This document shows, piece after piece, positions 15,770 to 26,228 of a stretch of 41,084 nucleotides of DNA. The stretch lies in contig WHUZ01000188.1 in NCBI GenBank assembly GCA_015179045.1, positions 1 through 41,084 on the forward strand, read 5' to 3'. The notes below the pieces were generated by a model, which worked only from the letters and a program-made list of their open reading frames with translations, searched no databases and had not been told where the DNA came from. Each line of letters starts with the position of its first letter. Within the stretch, counting starts at the first letter, position 1. The position numbers and the translations under genes were made by a program. Origin of the DNA: Kalaharituber pfeilii. Taxonomy: Eukaryota > Ascomycota > Pezizomycetes > Pezizales > Pezizaceae.

Positions 15770-18010
15770 GATTGATGAGCTTTCGATATGCCTTCGTGCG
15801 GGCAACCTCGCGGGCGCGAGATTCAGGGGCCAATCGATGAACAGTTCAGGCGCCAGTCGATGCACCTGTGTGTCAGCAATCTCGCGGGCGCGAGGTTCAG
15901 GTGCCTATAGATTGATGAGCTTTCGATGTGCCTTCGTGCGGGCAATCTCGCGGGCGCGAGATTCAGGGGCCAGTCGATGAGCAGTTCAGGCGCCAGTCGA
16001 TGCGCCTGTGTGTCAGCAATCTCGCGGGCGCGAGGTTCAGGTGCCTATAGATCGATGAGCTGTCGATGTGCCTTCGTGCAGGCAACCTCGCGGGCGCGAG
16101 ATTCAGGGGCCAATCGATGAACAGTTCAGGCGCCAGTCGATGCACCTGTGTGTCAGCAATCTCGCGGGCGCGAGGTTCAGGTGCCTATAGATTGATGAGC
16201 TGTCGATGTGCCTTCGTGCAGGCAACCTCGCGGGCGCGAGATTCAGGGGCCAGTCGATGAGCAGTTCAGGCGCCAGTCGATGCGCCTGTGTGTCAGCAAT
16301 CTCGCGGGCGCGAGGTTCAGGTGCCTATAGATTGATGAGCTGTCGATGTGCCTTCGTGCGGGCAACCTCGCGCCGCGAGATTCAGCTGCCTATAGATTGA
16401 TGAGCTGTCGATGTGCCTTCGTGCGGGCAACCTCGCGGCGCGAGATTCAGGGGCCAGTCGATGAGCAGTTCAGGCGCCAGTCGATGCGCCTGTGTGTCAG
16501 CAATCTCGCGGGCGCGAGGTTCAGCTGCCTATAGATTGATGAGCTGTCGATGTGCCTTCGTGCGGGCAACCTCGCGCGCGCGAGATTCAGGGGCCAGTCG
16601 ATGAGCAGTTCAGGCGCCAGTCGATGCGCCTGTGTCAGCAATCTCGCGGGCGCGAGGTTCAGGTGCCTATAGATTGATGAGCTGTCGATGTGCCTTCGTG
16701 CGGGCAACCTCGCGCGCGCGAGATTCAGGGGCCAGTCGATGAGCAGTTCAGGCGCCAGTCGATGCGCCTGTGTGTCAGCAATCTCGCGGGCGCGAGGTTC
16801 AGCTGCCTATAGATTGATGAGCTGTCGATGTGCCTTCGTGCGGGCAACCTCGCGCGCGCGAGATTCAGGGGCCAGTCGATGAGCAGTTCAGGCGCCAGTC
16901 GATGCGCCTGTGTGTCAGCAATCTCGCGGGCGCGAGGTTCAGCTGCCTATAGATTGATGAGCTGTCGATGTGCCTTCGTACGGGCAACCTCGCGCGCGCG
17001 AGATTCAGGGGCCAGTCGATGAGCAGTTCAGGCGCCAGTCGATGCGCCTGTGTGTCAGCAATCTCGCGGGCGCGAGATTCAGCTGCCTATAGATTGATGA
17101 GCTGTCGATGTGCCTTCGTATGGGCAACCTCGCGGGCGCGAGATTCAGGGGCCAGTCGATGAGCAGTTCAGGCACCGGTCGATGCGCCTGTGTGTCAGCA
17201 ATCTCGCGGGCGCGAGGTTCAGCTGCCTATAGATTGATGAGCTGTCGATGTGCCTTCATGCGGGCAACCTCGCGGGCGCGAGATTCAGCTGCCTATAGAT
17301 TGATGGGCTGTCGATGTGCCTTCGTGTGGGCAACCTCGCGGGCGCGAGATTCATGGGCCAGTGGATGAGCAGTTCAGGCGCCAGTCGATGCGCCTGTGTG
17401 TCAGCAATCTCGCGGGCGCGAGGTTCAGCTGCCTATAGATTGATGAGCTGTCGATGTGCCTTCGTGCGGGCAAGCTCGGGGGTGCAAGGTTCAGAACAGG
17501 TGCCGGTCGATGCGCCTGTGTGTCAGCAATCTCGCGGCGCGAGGTTCAGGTGCCTATAGATTGATGAGCTGTCGATTGCCTTCGTGCGGGCAACTCGCGG
17601 GCGCGAGATTCAGCTGCCTATAGATTGATGAGCTGCCGATGTGCCTTCGTGTGGGCAACCTCGCGGGCGCGAGGTTCAGCTGCCTATAGATTGATGAGCT
17701 GTCGATGTGCCTTCATGCGGGCAACCTCGCGCGCGCGAGATTCAGGGGCCAGTCGATGAGCAGTTCAGGCGCCAGTCAATGTGCCTGTGTGTCAGCAACC
17801 TCACGGGCGCGAGGTTCAGGTGCCTATAGATTGATGAGCTGTCGATGTGCCTTCGTGTGGGCAACCTCGCGGGCGCGAGATTCAGCTGCCTATAGATTGA
17901 TGAGCTGTCGATGTGCCTTCATGTGGGCAACCTCGCGGGCGCGAGGTTCAGCTGCCTATAGATTAATGAGCTGTCGATGTGCCCTTGCGCCAGCAACCTC
18001 CCGAGCGCGA
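15770..18010 (+). repeat. 140-bp CpG-rich satellite, copy 1 array
   Basis: Roughly 20 first-half and a dozen second-half units are present; complete units are exactly 140 bp over 15926-16346 and 16688-17108. Each unit has two related halves of about 62 and 78 bp. Each half contains GATGAGC, CGATG, GCCT and a CpG palindrome, CTCGCGGGCGCGAG or CTCGCGCGCGCGAG, followed by TTCAG. Several second halves are deleted toward the right end (17.25-17.95 kb). The short frames across it carry no protein signature. Confidence 0.9.
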
Positions 18011-18246
18011 AGTTAGATGCAACTTTGTGCTGTGCCAGCAACCAGATTCAGACGACAAGCCAGTTCATCAGTTGTCACTATGTGCTAGTAACATAGGCAA
18101 ATCTGATCAAGTGGCAAACCTTATACTTATATATATATATGTTATAAATCGTCACCCCTCGTTGGTATCCAACGTGTCCTCCAAATATGTAAAAGTAACT
18201 AAATCTTAACCCTAGACCGAAGAGTTTGGACACTCTAAAGGGATAT

Positions 18247-21175
18247 AATTACCCTCATCTCATATCAAATTCACTAGCAAATAGGATGTCGATTCAGCTA
18301 TGATACTACCAGAAGGCATGAGCTGACATGGACCCCCTCAGTGGCAACTTGGAAGGCATGGTGCAACGTGCTCATGTGTTGGAATAACAGAATGTGGTTA
18401 TTGATGTGAAGAATACAACCTCCATGTAGCAGCATTTCATAGGTATTACTGAGCCGTTTCTCTAGCACAAGACATAGTAGGATAAACTGAAACTGACAGA
18501 ACATGTTTGTTGATATGAAAAATACAACCTCCGTATGGCAGCATTTGATAGGTATTACTAAGCCCTTTCTCTAGTACGAGATGTAGTAAAATGAACTGTA
18601 ACTGACATATGGCAGGCCTCTCTCGAAGGCACGAGATGGTCTCATTTTATAGGTATAAAATTGTCGAAACATGACATCCACTACCCGTGTTGAGCTGTCT
18701 ATCAACATCCGCTACTCATATGTTGCTGTTACTAATAGCTATGTTTTTTCTATTACTGTTACTAATGAATACGTTTTTTCCTGTTACTGTTACTAATGGA
18801 TACATTTATTCTATTACTGTTACTAATGGATACGTTTCTTCTGACTGCTGTTTCGTCTATTTATTGGTTGCTGTTCTGTTCTTTTATTTAACATACATAT
18901 AATCTATACTCCATTGCTATGTGTCTGAATCATACAATAACGCCACAGTACCAACATCATGCCATAGCGCTTAGTTGCAAGCCATACAGTCCGTTACTTC
19001 CGCACCTGCCTGATATGTTACACCTGCCTGTCTAGTCATAGTTCTGCAGTCATGTCATGCAATGCTCATTATATATATAATCCTGTTTGATTCTGTATCT
19101 CTTTAATCAATCAGACTTATTGGACCCAACAGTATGAACCTAACAGTATAGATCTTCTTTATTCCTTCAGAAGCTCTTTCTTATTTTTCCTACGTGATGA
19201 AGCCCTTCTTATTCTAAGCACGAATCCAGAATCAGGGTCGACGTTTAGTCAGAAATTACCCTCTCTGCAGCATGAGATGGGCTCATCTACAGGTATGACT
19301 AGACCCTTGCTGCAGTACAAGATACAGTAGAATGGGCCGAATCTGATGTGCTACAGACTCCTCTTGACGACGCGAAATGGGCTTATCTATAGATATGAAA
19401 TCACCCTTTCCATGGTGGGAGATGGGCTCATCTACAGGTATGAGTGGACCCTTTCTGTAGCCTGAGATACAGCAGAATAGGCCAAATCTGATGTGCCGCA
19501 GGCTCCTCTCGATGATGCGAAATGGGCTCATCTACAGGTTTAAAATGAGGTAGAATGAGCTCTATTAACAGGTATGGCAGGTCTCTCTTGACGGTACGAG
19601 AAGTGGTGAAATGGGCTCATTCTACAGGTATGGTAGCATCTTTTCTGCATCGCAAGATACAGCATAATGAATTGAATTTGATAAGTATTATAGGTCCAAC
19701 TTCACGGCGCAAGATGCAGCAGAATAAGCTGAATTCTACAGGTATGCCAGGGCCCTTTCATGGCACGAGATAATGCAGATTAAGCTGAATTCTACTGGTA
19801 TGGCAGGGCTCTTTTGCGGCACGAGATGATACAGAATGAGCTGAATTCTATAGGTATCGCAGGTCTGTGGTAGTGTAATCTATGGCAGGATGAGCATACG
19901 CTGGAGTGGTAGGACGACAGATGAGGGCATGGAATAGTGCAATAATGAAAGGACACCTGTATATAGATCATAGTAGTAGCTAGTAATGAATAAACAATTG
20001 GTTAATTGAAATCTATGCAATAACCGCAGTAGGCGCGAGTGGCCGACCATGAGATTCAGGGCGCCGATAACACTAGTGCTTGTATAGATTGATGAGCTTT
20101 CGATATACCTTCGTGCGAGCAACTTCTCGGGCACGAGATTCAGGGGCCAATCAATGAATAGTTCAGGTGCCAGTCGATGCACCTATGTGTCAGCAATCTC
20201 GCAGGCGTGAGGTTCAGGTGTCTATAGATTGATGAGCTTTCGATGTACCTTCCTGCGGGCAACCTCGCGGGCGCGAGATTCAGAGGCCAGTCGATGAGCA
20301 GTTCAGGCGCCAGTCGATATGCCTATATGTCAGCAATCTCGCGGGCGTGAGGTTCAGGTGTCTATAGATTGATGAGCTGTCGATGTACCTTCGTACGGGC
20401 AACCTAACGGGCATGAGATTCAGGGCTAGTCGATGACCAGTTCAGGCGCCAGTCGATGCACCTGTGTATCAGCAATCTTGCGGGCGCGAGGTTCAGGTTC
20501 CTATAGATCGATAAGCTGTCAATGTGCCTTCGTGCAGACAACCTCGTGGGCGCGAGATTCAGAGGCCAATCGATGAATAGTTCAGGCACCAGTCGATGCA
20601 CCTGTGTGTCAGCAATCTCGTGGGCGCGAGGTTCAGCTGCCTATAGATTGATGAGCTTTCGATGTGCCTTCGTGTGGGCAATCTCGTGAGCACGAGATTC
20701 AGGTACCAGTCGATGAGCAGTTCAGGTGCCAGTCAATGTACCTGCGTGTCAGCAATCTCGCGGGCGCGAGGTTCAGGTGCCTATCGATTGATGAGCTGTC
20801 GATGTGCCTTCGTGCGGGCAACCTTGTGGGTGCGAGATTCAGGGCCAGTTGATGAGCAGTTCAGGTGCCAGTCAATGCACCTGTGTGTCAGCAATCTCGC
20901 GGGCATGAAATTCAGGTGCCTATAGATTGATGAGCTGTCGATGTGCCTTCGTGCAGGCAACCTTGCAGGCGTGAGATTCAGTCCCTATAGATCAATGAGC
21001 TGTCGATGTACCAGTAACATAGGCAAATCTAATCACGGGTCAAACTCTTTACTTATATATATATATATTATAAATCATTGCCTCTAATTAGTACCCAACG
21101 TGTCCCCTAAATATATAAAAGTAACTAAATCTTAACCCTAGGCCGAAGAGTTTGGACACTCTAAAGGGATATAAT
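18247..21175 (+). repeat. Tandem duplication, copy 2 (A+T-shifted, 2.9 kb)
   Basis: Same start and end sequences and same internal order as 13929-18246, but shorter, mainly because the satellite array is smaller. In the first ~310 bp I counted about 26 differences from copy 1; about 20 are C-to-T or G-to-A in copy 2, including CpG-to-TpG, CpA-to-TpA and TpG-to-TpA. Confidence 0.85.
20085..21010 (+). repeat. 140-bp satellite, copy 2 array, decayed
   Basis: Seven to eight 140-bp units, with many palindromes damaged by transitions (for example CTCGCGGGCGTGAG, CTCGTGGGCGCGAG, CTTGCGGGCGCGAG). Confidence 0.85.
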
Positions 21176-21289
21176 TTAGCTTAGTTTAGTTTAGTTTGTC
21201 AATATTATATATATAATCAATCCAGGCTCGAGCTAGCTCAAGCTAGCTTATACCGCTCACTAAGATCCTCAAGATATCAGTATACCATA

Positions 21290-21716
21290 GAGAAAAACTA
21301 GCTAGAGCTCAGCTACCGTCCCTTGATAAGACTTAGAAGATAATACATAGCTGTACTAGCAGGAATACTAGGCAGCAAGTTACTATTGAAATGGCAGTAT
21401 GAAATCGGGAAAGCAGACAGCTCACACTGTCAATGGTATAGGGAGGAGAAGAAAACTACTGAATATGTGCTCACTAGATGCAGAACATGGTAATGAAAGT
21501 AGCCAGTAGGCATGCAAGACTTGGTTACTCCTCTAAAGAGCAAGAACACAGACCTACTAAGAGACATCTTGGAGTGGGAGTAGCATAGGAGACATAAAGG
21601 ATCTTTTTTTATTCCTTTTCTTCTACCTTCATATATATCTAATCTCATGTAACTAATCTTACCATAGGCCTTAGGGTGGCACGTGAGTAATGATATAAAA
21701 AAAAAAAAAAAAAAAA
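21290..21716 (+). pseudogene. LINE3: C-terminal ORF2 relic with 3' end and tail A (copy 6)
   Basis: A frame with stops reads VLAGILGSK, then a degraded CCHC knuckle (CQWYRE...YVLTRCRTW) aligning with the LINE1 C-terminus (TLAGILGNK...CRWCG). Its second Cys and the His are lost. A 3' UTR and tail A variant (CCATAGGCCTTAGGGTGGCA) end in poly-A at 21716. It is 5'-truncated and carries RIP-like TAG stops. Confidence 0.7.
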
Positions 21717-22283
21717 TTACCTACTCACCACACTACCTTCCTACTACTCCTACATACTTCATCCCCCCTGCCTCTCTTGCCACCTGACATCTCCTCGGCT
21801 GCGCCAATCCAGTTGTACTAAGCATTACTTCGTTCTCTACATAGGGAGTCACTGTTCTTGCTCCCCTCCGCCTCTGGCTTTCTATGAAACTCTCATTAGG
21901 TACCCCCAGCATTCTTTCCATACTTGACATCCCTTGGTGTTCTAGTGTCTCCTCTGCCTGCGCACACTATCAGCAGCCCACTCTATCTCCTTGGGCTATC
22001 TTACCTCTCCAGGCAGCCATACCACGCATGCCCTTGCTTCCCTATAAAACTTTCCATGGGATACACCAGCAAGGCTCCCCAGTTTCTCTACAGGTCAGTA
22101 TTATAGGTTCAGCCTTCCTCTTTCCATTGCTTCTTCTGTCAGAAAGAGTAGGGATAGAGACAGAGCTCTTACTATTTTCTTTGCCAGTTTCTTTTTTTAT
22201 TTTGCTTTCATTATACATGTACGTAAAAGAACCTCGCTATAGCCTACCAGGCAGTATACGAGTAAGGATATAAAAAAAAAAAA
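21717..22283 (+). other. Pyrimidine-rich stretch ending in tail A (copy 7)
   Basis: The tail CTCGCTATAGCCTACCAGGC plus AGTATACGAGTAAGGATATA and poly-A lies at 22229-22283. The preceding ~500 bp has no recognisable coding potential; it may be the 3' part of another LINE or the site into which the tail inserted. The tail stem is GCCT-ACC-AGGC, with both sides changed relative to GCCC/GGGC. Confidence 0.5.
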
Positions 22284-22391
22284 TCCCTCTATCAGATACT
22301 TATACTATTAACCCTGAAGAGTCACACTATCTAGAGGTGAGTACAGTCACCTGGACATGAATGGTCAACAGAGAACACAGGACAGCCCTCT

Positions 22392-22477
22392 TAGACCTGG
22401 TCTCCTCGCCGTAGCCCATAGGGCGGCACACGAGTAATGATATAAAAAAAAAAAAAAAAAATAGACCTAGTCTTCTC
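22392..22477 (+). mobile_element. Micro-insertion of tail A (copy 8), 16-bp TSD, inside LINE2
   Basis: A 54-bp insert (22408-22461; GCCGTAGCCCATAGGGCGGC and so on, plus poly-A) is flanked by TAGACCTGGTCTCCTC and TAGACCTAGTCTTCTC. The two mismatches are G-to-A and C-to-T, so the duplication has itself mutated since insertion. It interrupts the endonuclease frame at LLDLV. Confidence 0.85.
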
Positions 22478-23296
22478 AAGGAGAGGAGAATGGAGAACTA
22501 AAAAAATCACCTGGAGAGTGGACTCTGACTATGCGATAGTATATAGTCAGATCATGGCCCTCTGACCCAACATCAGAACTATTAAGATAACTGACTGTAA
22601 CAGATAGTAAGAGTTCATCGAAAAATAAGGCAATAAGCCACTGAGAGAAGGGGCCAATACTTATAAGCTACTTTACGAAGTAACTCAGAAGTATACCAAA
22701 GTCGTATAGATCACTAGCAAAACCAAGAGATGGTTTGACAAAGAGGTCAAAGAAGCTTGTAAAATAGCAAAATATATCCTCTGCAATGGATACTCTCTTC
22801 AGGAGAAAACACGGGCCTGGAGGCTGTTAAGGGAAATTATCCGAGAAAAGAAGAAAGTACACTAGTAGGCATACATGAAAGAAGACAGGATCACATCACC
22901 TTGGAATATATTTCGACTAGTCAGAGACCCCTTTCGAAAGAAGGAACTAATGAATTTACTAGAGATGGACTAGAAAATCGCCGAGACTCTCATAAGACGC
23001 AACTTCATCACGACATGGCCAGTAGCAGGACAGACACCACTGTGCCTAACTGAACTCACTATCGACAAGGATAAAGACAGAATAGCAATAGAAAAAGCAC
23101 TAGCAAAAACAAGACCAAGATCAGCTACGGAACTCGATTAAATACAGTATAGGCCACTCAAAATACTCAAAAGGACCATGATATAGACCGCTCTAAGAGA
23201 GAAGATCGTGGATTACATGAATGGCAACTATAAGTTTACAAAAGACTTCGATGTTGTTATAATCCTCAAAAAAGGCAAGCTCAGAGATAACCCGGC

Positions 23297-23377
23297 AAGC
23301 TAGAGACTTGCCCTGCCATGGCGAACAGCTACAAGCGGAGTTATGTGATATAAAAAAAAAAAAAAAAGCTAGAGACT
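23297..23377 (+). mobile_element. Micro-insertion of tail B (copy 2), exact 12-bp TSD, inside LINE2
   Basis: A 57-bp insert (23309-23365) reading TGCCCTGCCATGGCGAACAG, CTACAAGCGGAGTTATGTGA and poly-A sits between two exact AAGCTAGAGACT copies. It breaks the RT frame just before the RLITLLN block. The duplication is unmutated, suggesting a younger event than the tail A insert at 22408. Confidence 0.9.
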
Positions 23378-24953
23378 AATCACACTGCTCAACACAGTAG
23401 CGAAACTTGGACAGAAAGTGATAGCGAACATCTTATAGTGACAAGATACCCTCTTCTGAGACTCCCAACTAGAAGGCAGACTGCTACAAGGGGCTGAAGA
23501 CATGCAAAGACAGACCCTCAAGGAAGTGACGAGGAGGCTCCAAAAGGATGAGCAGACCGCCCTAGTGGGAGATGATTTAAAGTCCACCTTTAACTTCCTA
23601 AGGTGAGATAAAGTGGTAGAAAAAATCAGGCCAGTAAACTACAACTTGGCTACCTTTATTGAAAGCTTCCTACAACCTAATAGCTTCCGTCTACTCTTGG
23701 ATGGGAGGTAGAAAGCCACAGGTAGGATGACGGATGGAACCCCGCAGGGCTCACCTCTCTCACTGGTCGTGTTCTTCATAGAGGTGGCACTGGTAGCAGA
23801 AAAAGTAAACAAACAAAACTTCACTAAATCATATATAGATGACTTTTACAGTGTTACATCAAGCCCATCCCTATGTAAGCTCAAACAGGTGATCCAAACT
23901 TACTAAACTAAACTAACGAGAGAAGCAGCGGAAGAGAGCTATAAGCTAGGTCCCAAAAAGTTCGAAAGGATTATATTCAGCATTAAGAGTCTAAGCTATA
24001 GACTAGCAGGACTATATCTCAACTGGAAATTGAAGTTTGATAGCTATCATATGAGGAGACTCAATCTGGGCAAAGCCACCTGGAAGGTAGCCTCACACCT
24101 CAACAGAATCCCTCTCACTCAGAGAAGACAATTATATATGGGCATTACTAGAAATATAGCTATATAGGGTAGTTGGGTATAGCCCAACTATGCCAATGAA
24201 GCCACTAAAGAATGCAAAATCGGCGAGGTAGAGGAATGGCAATACATGGTGGCCAGGGAAATAACTGGGGCACCATAGGGAACTAGAAGGGACGTAGTTG
24301 AAGGGCTAGTAAACCTGAAGTTAATAGCCACCTTCATCGATGATGAATCTGAGAGATTAGAGGCGAGAACTCTGAGGTTCTAGTATGAACTACTTAACTA
24401 TCTATAGCAGGACAGCAAATATCTGAGAGTGTCATTGAAACATTGACACCCTCTCCCCCTTACTACATTCTCAGCCCTCCCAAGAAATATGGAGAAAGAA
24501 GAATAGGAAAGTGTTATAGCCGAAAAGGAAGACAAAGGATGGAAAAGCGTCTACACGGACAGAAGCCAGATAGACAAGATCACCAGAGCTGGAACATTTC
24601 AAACCGGCATGAGCACCTCCTTATACCTAGGCATACAGAGCACAGTAAACGATATGGAGCTTATAGCCATCAGTGAAGTAATGACCAAACAAGACGGAGA
24701 GCTCCTAATAATAACGGACTCAAAAGTGACCATAGCTAAAATCAAGGAAATTGCTGACAGAGATCCCTCCTATGAAGGTTCAGTATAGGTGGTTAGAGAC
24801 TAATGGGAAGAGAGGGTAGCACGAGGTAACCTCGATATAATGGTAATATGGGTAAAGTCTCACATAGGCATAAAAGGCAATACCGAGGCAGATAAAGCAG
24901 CTGAGATTAGAATCACCTTGCAATACCAGGACAAGGAAATTATAAAAGAGAGC

Positions 24954-25220
24954 TTTTTTTTTTTTTTTTTTTTATTTCATTACTCGCTTGCTGCCTTATA
25001 GGCTACGGTGAGGTTTAAATACATGAAAAATAATTAAAAAAGGAAATATGCTGCAACTATCATCCTTGAAAGTGTGAAATGTCCTCCTCTTTCTCCTCTC
25101 TTCTTAGTCTCGTCCTACTCATTCCATAATCTCTGCCAAGTTTGTCCCTTTTGCTCGTTGTCTTAGATCATCTGCCTCATATAGAAGCGGGCATGTACCA
25201 ACTTGCAAGATCTCCAAGAA
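24954..25220 (-). mobile_element. Minus-strand LINE 3' fragment (tail A copy 9) inside LINE2
   Basis: Poly-T (24954-24973) then the complement of tail A, followed by about 200 bp whose minus strand reads as a charged peptide with stops (RTRLRREEKEED). LINE2 homology stops at 24953 and resumes near 25230. The right boundary is uncertain and I found no clear target duplication. The tail stem is GCCT-ATA-AGGC. Confidence 0.6.
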
Positions 25221-25536
25221 TGAGTGAATGAAACAGGCTATACTTAGACTATCGACTACTACAACAATTGGGAAATAGGACCATGGTCATTACCCTCACC
25301 AGCATCTTAGGCAACAAAGGATACCACCATGAACCCACCTTATCCTTTCATATATCATTGGTGGGACCTTTTTGCGTAGGCCAGACTGGCCTGTTCAGAT
25401 GTAGGGGTATCATCAGGGGACTATAAACTAGCCTGCCTGGTTGCAGAGGTATCTATCAGAGACTGTATAGTATCTACAAGGGATGGCACAGGTCTTCAGA
25501 TCACATGCCAGGCTTATGCATATGCATGAGAGGCAA

Positions 25537-25592
25537 TTTTTTATCTTTTTATCGGTACTCGTATGCCGTCCTGTGAGCTATGGTGAGGTTTA
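25537..25592 (-). repeat. Tail A, copy 10 (minus strand)
   Basis: The complement reads CCTCACCATAGCTCACAGGA then CGGCATACGAGTACCGATAA and a short A run. Decayed; no target duplication recognised. Confidence 0.65.
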
Positions 25593-25677
25593 ATTATGAA
25601 TCCCCCACAGCACAATAAGAACTACAGGCCTCATATACTTAAGTTTTAGTTTAGTTTCTTTGTTCCTTTAGTACACT

Positions 25678-25733
25678 CTTGCCATAGCTCATATAGTGGT
25701 ACGCAAGTATTGATATAAAAAAAAGAAAAAAGA
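25678..25733 (+). repeat. Tail A, copy 11, possibly the 3' end of LINE2
   Basis: CTTGCCATAGCTCATATAGTGGTACGCAAGTATTGATAT then A8-G-A6. The preceding TTTAGTTTAGTTTC resembles the T-rich 3' UTR of LINE1. Confidence 0.6.
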
Positions 25734-25831
25734 AGTTTAAGTACATAAGGAATAAATGAGAAAGAACAAAAGAACTAATTAATATTTATGACACTCATAG
25801 ATCTCACTAGTTTAAAGCCAGCATATATAGA

Positions 25832-25892
25832 TTTTTTTTTTTTTTTTTTTTATATTATTAATCGCTTGCCGCCTTGACAGCTATGGCGATGT
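25832..25892 (-). repeat. Tail A, copy 12 (minus strand)
   Basis: Poly-T (25832-25851), then the complement of a tail with CGCCATAGCTGTCAAGGCGG and CAAGCGATTAATAATATA. No target duplication recognised. Confidence 0.65.
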
Positions 25893-26228
25893 GTTAAATA
25901 TAAACCTGTAGCATACAGCATGTACGAAGACCTTGTCTTCCTATTTCCGTCCTCTGTCCTATTCATACTAGTCCACTCTCAGCCACTATACTCTAAGCCT
26001 CACTCTTCCAACCTCACTAGTTTTCTCAAAGTAGACTATCGCTAAGCTTGTCTTTTCCCTTCATCGACCAATGTTTGTTTCTTTCTCAGCAGAATGTCTC
26101 TGTCCAGTCACTTTCTGACTAGACAGAAGCCAGGATAAGTGATACTAAACTATATATATATCTAAAGTGACCACTAAGCTACTAGTACATACAACCTATG
26201 TCTATATCCCATGCTTACATCAATCCAC
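25893..26228. other. A+T-rich stretch, nothing recognised
   Basis: No gene is apparent on either strand. It could be the 5' extension of the minus-strand fragment ending in tail A copy 12. Confidence 0.3.

Larger units (their letters stand above)
13929..18246 (+). repeat. Tandem duplication, copy 1 (GC-richer, 4.3 kb)
   Basis: The unit begins AATTACCCCTCATCTCAT and ends CTCTAAAGGGATATAATT. It is followed immediately by a second copy with the same order of sub-repeats. It contains a ~116-bp tandem pair, a 31-bp four-copy repeat, a promoter-like TATATAA stretch near 14757, a ~130-bp repeat block and the 140-bp satellite. No protein-coding gene is apparent. CpG sites are largely intact here. 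Confidence 0.85.
22284..25370 (+). pseudogene. LINE2 ORF2 relic: endonuclease end, RT, RNase H
   Basis: One frame can be followed for about 2.8 kb through roughly 26 stops, about 15 of them TAG. RT motif A is GDDLKSTF (about 23569), the catalytic box SYIDDF is at 23829-23846, and PQGSPLSLV precedes it without the frameshift seen in LINE1. RNase H has YTDRS (Gly to Arg), LLIITDSKV and a terminal KAAE block. Stops such as GAP-stop-GTRRD match TGG in LINE1 (GAPWGTRRD). Few frameshifts and many transitions point to mutation by a C-to-T process rather than ordinary indel decay. Confidence 0.8.
22284..25733 (+). mobile_element. LINE2: RIP-decayed Tad/I-type LINE with nested insertions
   Basis: From left to right: the end of the endonuclease domain (DLVFSRRGEW, then DSDYAIV in place of SDHxxI), RT, RNase H and the start of the C-terminal region (TSILGNKG near 25300). 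A tail A copy at 25678-25733 may be its own 3' end. Three smaller retro-insertions lie within it (22408-22461, 23309-23365, 24954-~25220). It aligns by eye with LINE1 from 23366 on, so both belong to one family. Confidence 0.75.

Noticed and set aside
15563..15865. Minus-strand frame of 100 codons at the start of the 140-bp satellite, also present in copy 2 (19880-20182)
   Set aside because: Conserved because the DNA is duplicated; most of it is satellite, and differences between copies are not biased to third positions by eye.
13611..21010. Regular 140-bp spacing of palindromic CTCGCG...CGCGAG units as a possible CRISPR array
   Set aside because: The intervening sequences are themselves repeats, units are far too long and the genome is fungal. 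It is a tandem satellite.
18239..21180. Duplicated 13.9-21.2 kb units as an LTR retrotransposon with huge LTRs
   Set aside because: Ends lack TG...CA, and there is no internal region, primer site or polypurine tract between the copies. It fits a direct tandem duplication.
21884..22273. Plus-strand frame of 129 codons before tail A copy 7
   Set aside because: Hydrophobic and Leu/Ser/Pro-rich due to pyrimidine-rich sequence; it ends inside the tail. No motif recognised.
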